Below, in pieces: positions 33,446-40,729 of a stretch of DNA of 40,729 nucleotides. The position numbers and the translations under genes are program-made. The notes beneath the pieces were generated by a model. That model was not told the DNA's origin. It did not search any database and saw nothing but the letters and a program-made list of their open reading frames with translations. Position 1 is the first letter of the stretch; every line of letters starts with the position of its first letter. Source of the DNA: a bacterium (lineage in GTDB: Bacteria; Bacillota_I; Bacilli_A; RF39; UBA660); the NCBI GenBank assembly GCA_014846175.1, contig RKAV01000042.1:1-40729 (forward strand). The letters run 5' to 3'.

Positions 33446-34858
33446 ATGAAAAAAACAAAAATAGTTTGTAGTATAGGACCTGCATCTAATGAAGCTGATG
33501 TAATGGAGCAAATGGTTTTAAAAGGTATGAATGTTGCTAGAGTTAACTTTACTCATGCAACAATAGAAGAAAGAGATAAAGCTATTGCATCAGTTCGTGA
33601 AGTTAGAAAAAGAACTGGTAAGTCTGTAGCAATATTATGGGATACTAAAGGACCTGAATTTAGAAGTGGTATGCTAGAAAATGATTCTATTGAATTAGTT
33701 AATGGAAATACCATTCGTATGGTTAAAGAAGAAGTTCTTGGTACAACTGAAAGATTTTCAGTAAATCATCCTGAAGCTATTGATAGTTTATCTATTGGTG
33801 ATACTATTTTACTTGAAAATGCTAAAATGAGACTTGAAGTTATTAGTAAAGAAGAAGATGGTGTTACTTGTAAAGTAGTAGCAGGTGGTACTTTAGGAAG
33901 CAGAAAAAGTATGAGTGTTCCTGGAGTTAAGTTAAATATTCCTTATGTTAGTGATGCTGATAGAAAAGATATTGAATATGCTTGTGCTAATGGTGGTGAG
34001 TATCTTGCTTTATCATTTGTATCTTGCAAAGAAGATGTTTTAGAAATAAAAGAAATCTTAAAACAACACAATAGAGAAGACTTACAAATCATTTGTAAGA
34101 TTGAAAGTGATTTAGGTATCAAAAACTTAGAATCAATTCTTGAAGTATCAGATGGTGTTATGGTAGCAAGAGGAGACTTAGGAACAGAAATTCCTAGCGA
34201 GATGTTACCTATCGTTCAAAAACAAATGATTAAAACTTGTAGAAGACTTGGAAAAATTGCTATTGTTGCTACAGAAATGCTAGAAACAATGATGGAAAAT
34301 AACCGTCCAAAAAGAGCAGAAACTAGTGATATTGCTAATGCTGTATTTGATGGAACTGATGCCGTTATGCTAAGCGGAGAAACTACTGTTGGAAAACATC
34401 CAATTGAAACAGTAGCTGCTATGGCAAAAATTTGTGAAACAGCTGAAAAATATACTGAATTTAACTATTCATCTGAAGATGAACGTGTTATTGATGCACA
34501 ATCTGCTATTGCTGATGCTGTTGTTGATACAACAAAAAGACTTAATGCTAAATTAATTTGTGCTGCTACTATTAGTGGCTCAACAGCTAGAGTAATTAGT
34601 AACTTAAAACCAAAAGCAACTATCCTTGCTTTAGTACCTGATGAAAAGACAGGACGTCGTTTAGCATTAAACTGGGGTGTTTATCCTACAATTCTACCAG
34701 TATGTAATTCAACTGATGAAGTACTTACAAAGAGTGTAGCTTGTGCTAAAGATTATACTGAATTAGTAAGTGGAGATATAGTAGTTACTACTGGAGGTTT
34801 CCCTAATAATGCTGTATCTAGAACAACTAATTTAATGAAAATTGAAGTTATTGATTAA
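33446..34858 (+). CDS. pyk: Pyruvate kinase
   Basis: The 470-residue glycolytic enzyme makes ATP and pyruvate from phosphoenolpyruvate. KTKIVCSIGPAS, ARVNFTHA, WDTKGPEFRSG, ICKIES, MVARGDLGTEIP and VFDGTDAVMLSGET are present. The usual NFSHG is NFTHA. Glu in GPEFR corresponds to the residue that marks potassium-dependent forms. There is no extra C-terminal PEP-utiliser domain, unlike Bacillus. TATAAT and the ribosome site GAGGAGTG precede the ATG; the coding sequence is less AT-biased than its neighbours, suggesting high expression. Confidence 0.95.
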   Translation: MKKTKIVCSIGPASNEADVMEQMVLKGMNVARVNFTHATIEERDKAIASVREVRKRTGKSVAILWDTKGPEFRSGMLENDSIELVNGNTIRMVKEEVLGTTERFSVNHPEAIDSLSIGDTILLENAKMRLEVISKEEDGVTCKVVAGGTLGSRKSMSVPGVKLNIPYVSDADRKDIEYACANGGEYLALSFVSCKEDVLEIKEILKQHNREDLQIICKIESDLGIKNLESILEVSDGVMVARGDLGTEIPSEMLPIVQKQMIKTCRRLGKIAIVATEMLETMMENNRPKRAETSDIANAVFDGTDAVMLSGETTVGKHPIETVAAMAKICETAEKYTEFNYSSEDERVIDAQSAIADAVVDTTKRLNAKLICAATISGSTARVISNLKPKATILALVPDEKTGRRLALNWGVYPTILPVCNSTDEVLTKSVACAKDYTELVSGDIVVTTGGFPNNAVSRTTNLMKIEVID

Positions 34859-34862
34859 TAAG

Positions 34863-34890
34863 AAAAAAGCTCGTTTAAGGGCTTTTTTTA
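34863..34890. terminator. Bidirectional terminator between pyk and the tmcAL operon
   Basis: AAAAAAGCTC (34863-34872) pairs with GGGCTTTTTT (34879-34888) around a 6-nt loop. It has a T-run on both strands and serves convergent genes. Confidence 0.85.
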
Positions 34891-34920
34891 TTTAAAATAC
34901 AATACAAAAGAATCTCTGAT

Positions 34921-35247
34921 TTAGTTATTTTTTTTGATTTGCAAGTATTTTGTTTCTAATTTTTGAATATTATTTTCTAAAAAATAATAATGATAAAGAT
35001 AAAATCCTAATAAAATTAGAAGAAGAATAACTAATAAAAGCAACAAAATTGAAGGTTTAATAGTTAATAAATAAAAGAAAAAGCAAGTAATAAAGATAAC
35101 TGTTATGGTAACTAATAAATGAATAAGTCTTTCATGTTGAAAGTAACTAATCATTACTTTATAGTCTTCTAAATCATCTTTAGTAAAATTATTATTTTTA
35201 AGTTTTTCTTCTACTTCTTTTTGATAATTAGTTATTAATCTTTTCAT
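34921..35247 (-). CDS. Small two-helix membrane protein, unknown function
   Basis: The 108-residue protein has a charged N-terminal part (1-40), two membrane helices (about 43-62 and 65-86) separated by a short KPS turn, and a basic helical tail. Both ends probably face the cytoplasm. ATGA overlap with the gmk stop shows translational coupling, and GGAG precedes the start. No family is recognised. Confidence 0.75.
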   Translation of the reverse strand: MKRLITNYQKEVEEKLKNNNFTKDDLEDYKVMISYFQHERLIHLLVTITVIFITCFFFYLLTIKPSILLLLLVILLLILLGFYLYHYYFLENNIQKLETKYLQIKKNN

Positions 35248-35930
35248 AGATTTAACTCCGAATTATCAAACTCTTTTCTACCTGAAAATAATGTTTCATG
35301 AATTTTTTCTTCTTCTGTATTTAAATAAACTTCTTCAATGCGATCAACTCTACATCTTTCTGCTTCAAGTATTGCTTGAACCTTTCTAGCTGCAATATCA
35401 ACCTCATCATTTACAACGACATAATTATATTTACTAACTTCATTTATTTCTTCATAAGCTCTTTTAAAGCGCATATCAATCTTTTCTTGATCTTCTGTAT
35501 TTCTAGCTTCAAGTCTTCTTTTTAATTCCTTCATATTAGGTGGAAGAATAAAGATAAATAAAGCTTCCTTAATCTTTTCTTTTACCTTTAAAGCTCCTTG
35601 GATTTCTATTTCTAAAATAACGTCTTCACCCTTATCCAAATGTTCTTTTATATATTTTTTAGGTGTTCCATAATAGTTATTAGAGTACTCAGCATATTCT
35701 AAAAATTCTCCATTTGCTATATCATTTTCAAACTCTTCTCTTGATAGAAAGTAGTAATTAACTCCATTTTTTTCTTCTCCACGAGGCAATCTACTTGTAC
35801 AAGAAATAGATAACCAAATATTCTTGTTATTCTCCATTACCTTATTAATAATAGTATTTTTACCACAACCTGATGGTCCAGATAAAACAATTAATAAACC
35901 TTGTTTCTTTGTTTTTAGCATTGATTCCAT
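35244..35930 (-). CDS. gmk: Guanylate kinase
   Basis: The enzyme phosphorylates GMP to GDP. The P-loop is GPSGCGKNT (usual GPSGxGKGT), followed by SISCTSRLPRGEEKNGVNYYF, EFLEYAEYSNNYYGTPK and VILEIEIQGA. The start at 35930 is preferred because AAAGG lies nine bases before it; the ATG at 35939 would lie directly against that site. The C-terminal tail after VDIAARKVQAIL is about 30 residues longer than in compact forms. It overlaps or abuts the tmcAL end and overlaps the small membrane protein by 4 bases. Confidence 0.92.
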   Translation of the reverse strand: MESMLKTKKQGLLIVLSGPSGCGKNTIINKVMENNKNIWLSISCTSRLPRGEEKNGVNYYFLSREEFENDIANGEFLEYAEYSNNYYGTPKKYIKEHLDKGEDVILEIEIQGALKVKEKIKEALFIFILPPNMKELKRRLEARNTEDQEKIDMRFKRAYEEINEVSKYNYVVVNDEVDIAARKVQAILEAERCRVDRIEEVYLNTEEEKIHETLFSGRKEFDNSELNL

Positions 35931-35931
35931 T

Positions 35932-37092
35932 TTACTCATCCTTTCTTATTGGAAATACTTTAAATTCATCATTTATGACATTATATTTATTATTATACTC
36001 TAAACTATAAATAATAGTAGTTTTATATTCTAAAGCTAGCATATCATCTTTTTTCCTTGTAAACTTACTTATAATAGGAAGTGAACAATCCTTTTTAATT
36101 CTATTTAGATAACACCGTCCCTTATTACTAAGCCCTAAAATACGTATATAAGTAATATTAGACATTTTCTCTTTACTATCTATTGTAAAATCACATAAAT
36201 AATATAAAAGACCTCTTGCTATTTTTCTATAAGTAATATTTTTAGTTTTAACACTGTTAATTAATTCATCATAGCTAGATACTTTAGCAATATTTTTCTT
36301 AAGTTTATTTAAAAGACCTTTATCAAGTGATGGATAAGTATTATCGTTATTATCAGTAATAAGTTTATATTTTAGATATTTAAAATAACTATTAGTTGTT
36401 ATAACACTATCTTTAATGTCTTCTAAATAAGGGACAACAAAACTAGGAACTTGTTTTGTTATATTTTTACCATCTAATAATGCTTTTCTTATGCTACTAG
36501 CACTAGATATATTCTCTTCTAAATAATTACTATTATAATCATTTGTTCTTTTAATAGAATGAGCTTTAATATTATAATTATTTTTCTTTATAGCTTTAAG
36601 ATAAGAACTTGCTAAGATATCATTAGGTAGTTTGATACTTTTACCAGTAATATCATTAAAAGCTTGACTTCTAGCTGTAGGGTAGTTTAAACCACTCGCT
36701 AGATAAACCCTAACAAGAGGGTCAAAAGAGTTATTATAAAGCTCTATATCAATCATTTCATTTAGATAAGTTAAATCATCTGATTCACTACCAAACAATA
36801 AATCAGTAACCCCTAGAGCATGAGCTAATTCAATTGCTCCTTCAGCAAATATTTCACTAGAAGCTGTAGCAAAAGGAAAAGGCAATTCTACAACTAAATC
36901 AAAACCAGTTTTAAGTGCTATTTCTGTTTTACTTCTTTTATCAAGAATAGATGGTTCACCTCTTTGGGTAAAATTACCACTCATTATCAATATATAAACA
37001 GCATCAGGAAACATTTTTTTCATATTATTAAATAAATATAAATGACCATTATGAAAGGGATTAAATTCAGCTATTACACCTACTATTTTCAT
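35932..37092 (-). CDS. tmcAL: tRNA(Met) cytidine acetate ligase TmcAL
   Basis: The 386-residue enzyme (formerly YlbM) uses acetate and ATP to form N4-acetylcytidine at the wobble base of elongator tRNA-Met. GVIAEFNPFHNGHLYL carries the nucleotidyltransferase HxGH-type motif, followed by MSGNFTQRGEPSILDKR, ELPFPFATASSEIFAEGA and LLFGSESDD. GGAGG (37104-37100) is seven bases before the ATG. TGT-TATAAT (minus, at 37134-37129) is its -10. It leads the tmcAL-gmk-membrane protein operon. Confidence 0.93.
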   Translation of the reverse strand: MKIVGVIAEFNPFHNGHLYLFNNMKKMFPDAVYILIMSGNFTQRGEPSILDKRSKTEIALKTGFDLVVELPFPFATASSEIFAEGAIELAHALGVTDLLFGSESDDLTYLNEMIDIELYNNSFDPLVRVYLASGLNYPTARSQAFNDITGKSIKLPNDILASSYLKAIKKNNYNIKAHSIKRTNDYNSNYLEENISSASSIRKALLDGKNITKQVPSFVVPYLEDIKDSVITTNSYFKYLKYKLITDNNDNTYPSLDKGLLNKLKKNIAKVSSYDELINSVKTKNITYRKIARGLLYYLCDFTIDSKEKMSNITYIRILGLSNKGRCYLNRIKKDCSLPIISKFTRKKDDMLALEYKTTIIYSLEYNNKYNVINDEFKVFPIRKDE

Positions 37093-37128
37093 ATTTTCAC
37101 CTCCAAGATAACATTACTAAGTTAATTT

Positions 37129-37160
37129 ATTATAACACGTTTTCTTTCTTTATGGTATAC
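37129..37160. promoter_or_regulatory. Divergent -10 elements of tmcAL and xerD
   Basis: The minus strand has TATAAT (37134-37129) with a TGn extension. The plus strand has TGG-TATACT ending at 37160. The two promoters share about 60 bases, so they may interfere with each other. Confidence 0.5.
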
Positions 37161-37184
37161 TGTGTTATGGGGTGTGAAAAAAAT

Positions 37185-38087
37185 ATGAAAACACAAATAG
37201 CAAAGGAAAATTTTATAAATTATTGTGAGTATGAAAAAGGATTATCTTCTAATACTTTAAAATCATATAGTTATGAAATTAATTTGTATCAATCTTACTT
37301 GATGAATAAACTTAATATAATAGATATTGAAGATATATCTAAAGATGATATAGAAAGCTACTTAAAGTATTGTTATTCTAATAAAGAAGATAGTAAAACT
37401 ATATCACATAAAATAACTACTATTTACAGTTTTCATAATTACCTATTAAGAGAAAAAGCTGTTAAAAATAATGAAGCTGAATTTATTGATAGACCAAAAC
37501 TTGCTAAACATCTGCCTTATACTTTAACTGTTAATGAAATTGATAAATTACTAGATATACCCTTACTTACTGTATTTGACTATCGTGATAAAGCTATGTT
37601 AGAATTGATGTATGGAACTGGACTTAGAGTTTCAGAATTAGTTAGTTTAACAGTATATGATATAGACTTTTACAATGCTTTTTTAAGAATTAAAGGAAAA
37701 GGTAATAAGGAAAGAATTGTTCCTATTAATAATACTTCTATAAAGTATTTAAAGCTATATTTAGAACAAAGAAATTTATTATTGAAAAGTAAAACAAGTA
37801 ATGAGTTATTCTTGAATGCTAGAGGTGAGGGAATATCAAGACAAGGCTTTTTTAAGAATTTAAAGAAAATACTTGCTAAAAAGGAAATGCCTACTAATAT
37901 TTCACCACATAGTTTAAGACATTCATTTGCTACTCATTTAATTGAGAATGGGGCAGATCTTAGAACTGTCCAAACTATGCTTGGTCATTCTGATATAACT
38001 ACTACAAAAATTTATACACATATAAGTAATGAAAAAGTTACTAATGATTATTTAAGTAATCATCCAAGAGCTAAGAAAGAAGAGTGA
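37185..38087 (+). CDS. xerD: Tyrosine recombinase, XerC/XerD type
   Basis: The 300-residue recombinase resolves chromosome dimers if it is the housekeeping Xer protein. The SAM-like N-terminal domain has FINYCEYEKGLSSNTLKSYS. The catalytic residues are Arg in GTGLRVSELVSL, His-x-x-Arg in HSLRHSFATH, His in MLGHSDITTT and Tyr in KIYTHI. ATG 37185 is chosen, with GGGGTG upstream; ATG 37167 is possible. Length and the link to deoB (overlapping region) match XerD of other Bacillota, where xerD and deoB are adjacent. Confidence 0.88.
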   Translation: MKTQIAKENFINYCEYEKGLSSNTLKSYSYEINLYQSYLMNKLNIIDIEDISKDDIESYLKYCYSNKEDSKTISHKITTIYSFHNYLLREKAVKNNEAEFIDRPKLAKHLPYTLTVNEIDKLLDIPLLTVFDYRDKAMLELMYGTGLRVSELVSLTVYDIDFYNAFLRIKGKGNKERIVPINNTSIKYLKLYLEQRNLLLKSKTSNELFLNARGEGISRQGFFKNLKKILAKKEMPTNISPHSLRHSFATHLIENGADLRTVQTMLGHSDITTTKIYTHISNEKVTNDYLSNHPRAKKEE

Positions 38088-38092
38088 ATATT

Positions 38093-39262
38093 ATGAAATT
38101 TAAACGAATATTTTTAATGATTTTAGATTCATTAGGAGTAGGGGAAGCAAAAGATGCTAGCAATTATGGTGATAATGGTTGTAATACTTTAGGAAATATA
38201 AAAAATAATTATGATTTATTTATTCCAAATCTTGCTAAGATTGGTTTTCTTGATACTTTGACAATGGAAAGTAATGATAAAACAGATGCATATTATACTA
38301 TTGCCCAACCAAATAATATAGGTAAAGATAGTTTATCAGGTCATTATGAAATGATAGGAATTACATCAAATATACCTTTTAAGACTTTCAATGAAAATGG
38401 TTTTCCTATTGGATTAATTGATGAAATTGAAAGGGTAACTGGAAGACGTGTTATTGGTAATAAATGTAGTCATGATAATAGCATTATTGATGAATTAGGA
38501 GAAAGACAATTGAATTATGGTTCATTAATAGTGTATACTTCAGCTGATTCTGATTTACAAATAGCTGCTCATGAAGATATTATCTCTGCTGAACAATTAT
38601 ATGAATATTGTGAAAAGGTAAGAGAATTAACTATGCAGGAAGACTATTTAGTAGCAAGAGTTATAGCAAGACCTTTTACAGGTAAGAATGGAAAGTTTAA
38701 ACTAAATAATGCTGGTAGAAAGGATTATTCTATCACCCCACCTAAAAGAACTGTATTAGACGATTTAAATGATAATGATTACAATGTAATTGGTATAGGT
38801 AAAGTTAATGATATTTTTGCAGAACAAGGAATTAATAAAGTATTAAAAGCTTCAAATAATCAAGAGGCTTTAACTAAGTTAGCTAATATAATGGAAAAGA
38901 ATTTTACAGGTCTTTGTATGGTTAATTTAGCTGATTTTGATAATTTATATGGACATGTTCGTGATGTTGAAGGATATGGTAAAGCTATTGAAGATTTAGA
39001 TGTTGAAATGCCATTATTACTTAATAAACTTGAAATGGATGATTTATTAATTATAACAGCTGATCATGGTAATGATCCGACTTTTAAAGGAAATGACCAT
39101 ACAAGAGAAAATGTTCCTGTAATACTTTATTGCCGTAATTTTAAGGAACCACATCGTCTTGATGCCCAAGAAACTTTTGCTTGTATTGGTGCAACTATAG
39201 CTGATAATTTTGATTTAGATACTCCAGAGATTGGTACAAGTTTAATGGAATATTTAAATTAA
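38093..39262 (+). CDS. deoB: Phosphopentomutase
   Basis: The 389-residue enzyme interconverts ribose/deoxyribose 1- and 5-phosphates in nucleoside salvage. KRIFLMILDSLGVGEAKDA and GCNTLGNI bind the first metal and carry the active threonine. DSLSGHYEMIG, VNLADFDNLYGHVRDVEGY and TADHGNDPTFKGNDHTRE supply the second metal site. The ATG at 38093 follows AGAAGAGTG, within the xerD end. Product and length are ordinary. Confidence 0.94.
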   Translation: MKFKRIFLMILDSLGVGEAKDASNYGDNGCNTLGNIKNNYDLFIPNLAKIGFLDTLTMESNDKTDAYYTIAQPNNIGKDSLSGHYEMIGITSNIPFKTFNENGFPIGLIDEIERVTGRRVIGNKCSHDNSIIDELGERQLNYGSLIVYTSADSDLQIAAHEDIISAEQLYEYCEKVRELTMQEDYLVARVIARPFTGKNGKFKLNNAGRKDYSITPPKRTVLDDLNDNDYNVIGIGKVNDIFAEQGINKVLKASNNQEALTKLANIMEKNFTGLCMVNLADFDNLYGHVRDVEGYGKAIEDLDVEMPLLLNKLEMDDLLIITADHGNDPTFKGNDHTRENVPVILYCRNFKEPHRLDAQETFACIGATIADNFDLDTPEIGTSLMEYLN

Positions 39263-39266
39263 AAAA

Positions 39267-39298
39267 CAACTGTTTTATAATGACAGTTATTTTTTTTG
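39267..39298. terminator. Bidirectional terminator between deoB and the secreted protein gene
   Basis: AACTGT and ACAGTT form the stem around TTTATAATG, flanked by A-runs on the left and T-runs on the right. The minus-strand stop (39289-39287) lies inside the right arm. Confidence 0.7.
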
Positions 39299-40066
39299 AA
39301 ATACTTTACCTTTTTCTTTTTCTTTATTAATATAAGTATTCATTATATCTTCTGCCTGCTTAACGGTTATTTTTTCATCATCATATAACTCATCAATTGG
39401 TTTAAATGTATAAGTACCTATATCTGGTATATGATAGATTTTACCATCCTTTATATCATATATGTTATCACTTTCATATATGCGATTAGCAGGATATCCT
39501 ATGTGATGAGTCTTTTCATTATTTAACTCATCATTAAACTCATAAATTCTTAATTCAGATTTATATGTCTCATCTTCGCCTAATGTCTTTGTTAATACAT
39601 TAACATCATATTCATAGTTATCGTCTAAATACTCGTCTAATTTTTCACCACCTTCGGCTAAGAACTGATATGTTTCATTACTAAATGTATCATTATCTAT
39701 TATATCGGTTAATTTTATAATGGCAAACCTAGTTAAATTTGAACTAACCTCATTAGAAAATTCCATATTTTTTTCTACGTTATATAAGTTAGAAAATTTT
39801 CCAATTATTTCGTCAGTATTTACATCAAAATAATATACAACACCTAGATTAAAGAACCTTTCAAATTCATAATAGACTAGGTGAGGTGTACCATCAACAT
39901 ATATTATATTATAATCGGCAGTATTATAATTTTGTGTTTCAGTGTTTTTATTTGATGTTGAATTAACATCTGTACCATTTGTATTTGAGCATGGCACTAA
40001 TGATATTCCTGAAGCTAATAATAATGCAATAGATTTGACACGTAAAATATTTAAATTTTTAAACAT
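39287..40066 (-). CDS. Secreted or lipoprotein candidate, unknown function
   Basis: The 259-residue protein starts with a basic segment and a hydrophobic core (SIALLLASGISLV) ending in PCSN. A cysteine there would be a lipid anchor, but Pro at -1 is not usual for a lipobox (LVPC). A Ser/Asn/Thr-rich linker (27-50) follows. The remainder is acidic, with YIIYVDGTPHLVYYEF-like strands and repeated Tyr-Asp-rich segments, consistent with an extracellular domain. It ends at the terminator shared with deoB. No family is recognised. Confidence 0.65.
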   Translation of the reverse strand: MFKNLNILRVKSIALLLASGISLVPCSNTNGTDVNSTSNKNTETQNYNTADYNIIYVDGTPHLVYYEFERFFNLGVVYYFDVNTDEIIGKFSNLYNVEKNMEFSNEVSSNLTRFAIIKLTDIIDNDTFSNETYQFLAEGGEKLDEYLDDNYEYDVNVLTKTLGEDETYKSELRIYEFNDELNNEKTHHIGYPANRIYESDNIYDIKDGKIYHIPDIGTYTFKPIDELYDDEKITVKQAEDIMNTYINKEKEKGKVFQKK

Positions 40067-40352
40067 AAAATTATGCTCCTTTCTTTCATTGTTATTTATA
40101 ATATCATAACCTAATTATTTTTTCAATAAAAATAGCTAAAATGTTAATCCTTCTTGTTGTAATATCTTATTTTTAAGATATTACACACTTTAAAAGAGTT
40201 TTTACTTGGTTCCTGTTGTCAATGAGGAATTATAAAGAAATTCTTATATAATACGTATACATTTTAACTAATGTTTAACATAAAAATAACTAAAATAGGG
40301 TAGAGTAGAGCAATTAAAAAGAAATGAATAATTATGAAGTAATCATTTCTTT
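40067..40352. other. Intergenic stretch with a perfect hairpin
   Basis: No gene is seen between the secreted protein gene and the DUF1540-type gene. The stretch holds the 12-bp hairpin at 40158-40185 and the terminator at 40316-40354. A TATAAT near 40245 lacks a matching -35. Confidence 0.6.
40158..40185. repeat. 12-bp perfect hairpin
   Basis: TGTAATATCTTA (40158-40169) and TAAGATATTACA (40174-40185) pair fully around TTTT. No T-tract follows, so its role is open. Confidence 0.7.
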
Positions 40353-40354
40353 TT
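40316..40354 (-). terminator. Terminator overlapping the stop of the DUF1540-type gene
   Basis: AAAAAGAAATGA (40316-40327) pairs with TCATTTCTTTTT (40343-40354). On the minus strand the run ends in T's, and the TAA stop (40355-40353) touches the outer arm. Confidence 0.65.
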
Positions 40355-40529
40355 ATTTATCTTCTTTAAAATTAGAACATATAGTTTCATCTTTTTCTTT
40401 AACATTATCACAATCACAAGATGAACCAACTTTTATTTCATCTAAATCACATTTACATTCTTTTTCATTATGATGTTTGCAAGATTTCACATCACAATGA
40501 ATAACTTGCTTCTTTTTATCTTTAAACAT
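40353..40529 (-). CDS. Small cysteine-rich DUF1540-type protein
   Basis: The 58-residue protein is too short for common ORF cut-offs. It begins MFKDKKKQVIHCDVKSC and continues KHHNEKECKCDLDEIKVG, then SSCDCDN and DETICSNF. The Cys spacing (CxVxxC, a short loop, C, IxV, then a C near TxCxxF) matches DUF1540 domains, which are metal-binding-like and of unknown function. GGAGG (40540-40536) lies six bases before the ATG, and a terminator overlaps the stop. It may belong to a longer unit beyond the window. Confidence 0.8.
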   Translation of the reverse strand: MFKDKKKQVIHCDVKSCKHHNEKECKCDLDEIKVGSSCDCDNVKEKDETICSNFKEDK

Positions 40530-40541
40530 AATTAACCTCCT

Positions 40542-40729
40542 TCAATATTAATTTGTACCCTTTTCCCCTATTTTATTCCCCTACTTTAAAATTTAGTGAA
40601 AAGGGGAGAAATAATATCTTATTTTTAATATAAATATAGAATAATATTTAGTATTAATATTTATATTAAATTAGGTTAATTTAATTTAACAAATATTATT
40701 ATATTAATTAAAGAATTAATTAAACGATT
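40542..40729. other. AT-rich tail with G-tracts upstream of the DUF1540-type gene
   Basis: No gene is visible. On the minus strand three G-tracts occur within 25 bases (GGGG, GGGG, GGG, at about 40582-40558), and the plus-strand GAAAAGGGG near 40599 can pair with CCTTTTC. From about 40610 to the end the sequence is nearly pure A/T with many TAATAT-like words. The DUF1540-type gene's promoter should lie here, but no pair of boxes is convincing. Confidence 0.5.

Noticed and set aside
40555..40610. G-quadruplex on the minus strand
   Set aside because: Only three G-tracts lie close together; a fourth is absent on that strand.
1..40729. Mycoplasma-type code with TGA as tryptophan
   Set aside because: Several well-identified genes end in TGA at the family's usual length, and Trp residues in motifs use TGG.

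Overview
The window is AT-rich, uses the standard code (tryptophan is TGG, and TGA is a working stop, for example for xerD and gmk), and has strong GGAGG-type ribosome sites and TGn-TATAAT promoters. Gene content (lexA, polA, mutM, pyk, tkt followed by a SirA-like gene, tmcAL-gmk, xerD-deoB) points to a low-GC Bacillota of the Bacilli/Erysipelotrichia/RF39 type. A bilS-like flavodoxin pseudogene and the many compact hypothetical genes fit an uncultured gut lineage. The lineage is inferred from gene content, not computed.

Bases 1-9300 are accessory and scarred. They hold a metallo-beta-lactamase-fold hydrolase; a promoter-terminator unit of about 130 nt with alternative pairings; a protein with two nucleoside-deoxyribosyltransferase-like halves; an IS200/IS605 TnpA remnant with its right end abutting a frameshifted MobV-type relaxase tail; a run of strong hairpins; a two-gene operon of a small protein and an HExxH metallopeptidase; an IS1634 transposase fragment; a frameshifted flavodoxin; a variant HIT protein; and two proteins of unknown or membrane type.

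Bases 9387-15089 form an envelope/lipid block: a MATE transporter fused to a cytidylate-kinase-like domain, then PlsC, acyl-CoA/ACP synthetase, a second PlsC and MgtC, tightly packed. The PlsC-synthetase order matches the two halves of Aas and suggests use of exogenous or recycled fatty acids. A decayed surface-protein gene follows (15151-15631).

Bases 15742-39262 are mainly housekeeping: SWIM protein, rarA, mutS, GH25 lysozyme, NnrD with a worn epimerase half, an orphan LytTR regulator, tkt, SirA-like, two unknown proteins around tRNA-Glu(CTC), tcdA, lexA divergent from polA-mutM, pyk, the tmcAL-gmk-membrane protein operon, and xerD-deoB. The LexA lacks both the Ala-Gly cleavage site and the catalytic serine, so an ordinary RecA-triggered SOS switch looks unlikely here.

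The right end holds a secreted or lipoprotein candidate, a perfect 12-bp hairpin, a 58-residue cysteine-rich DUF1540-type gene and a very AT-rich tail.
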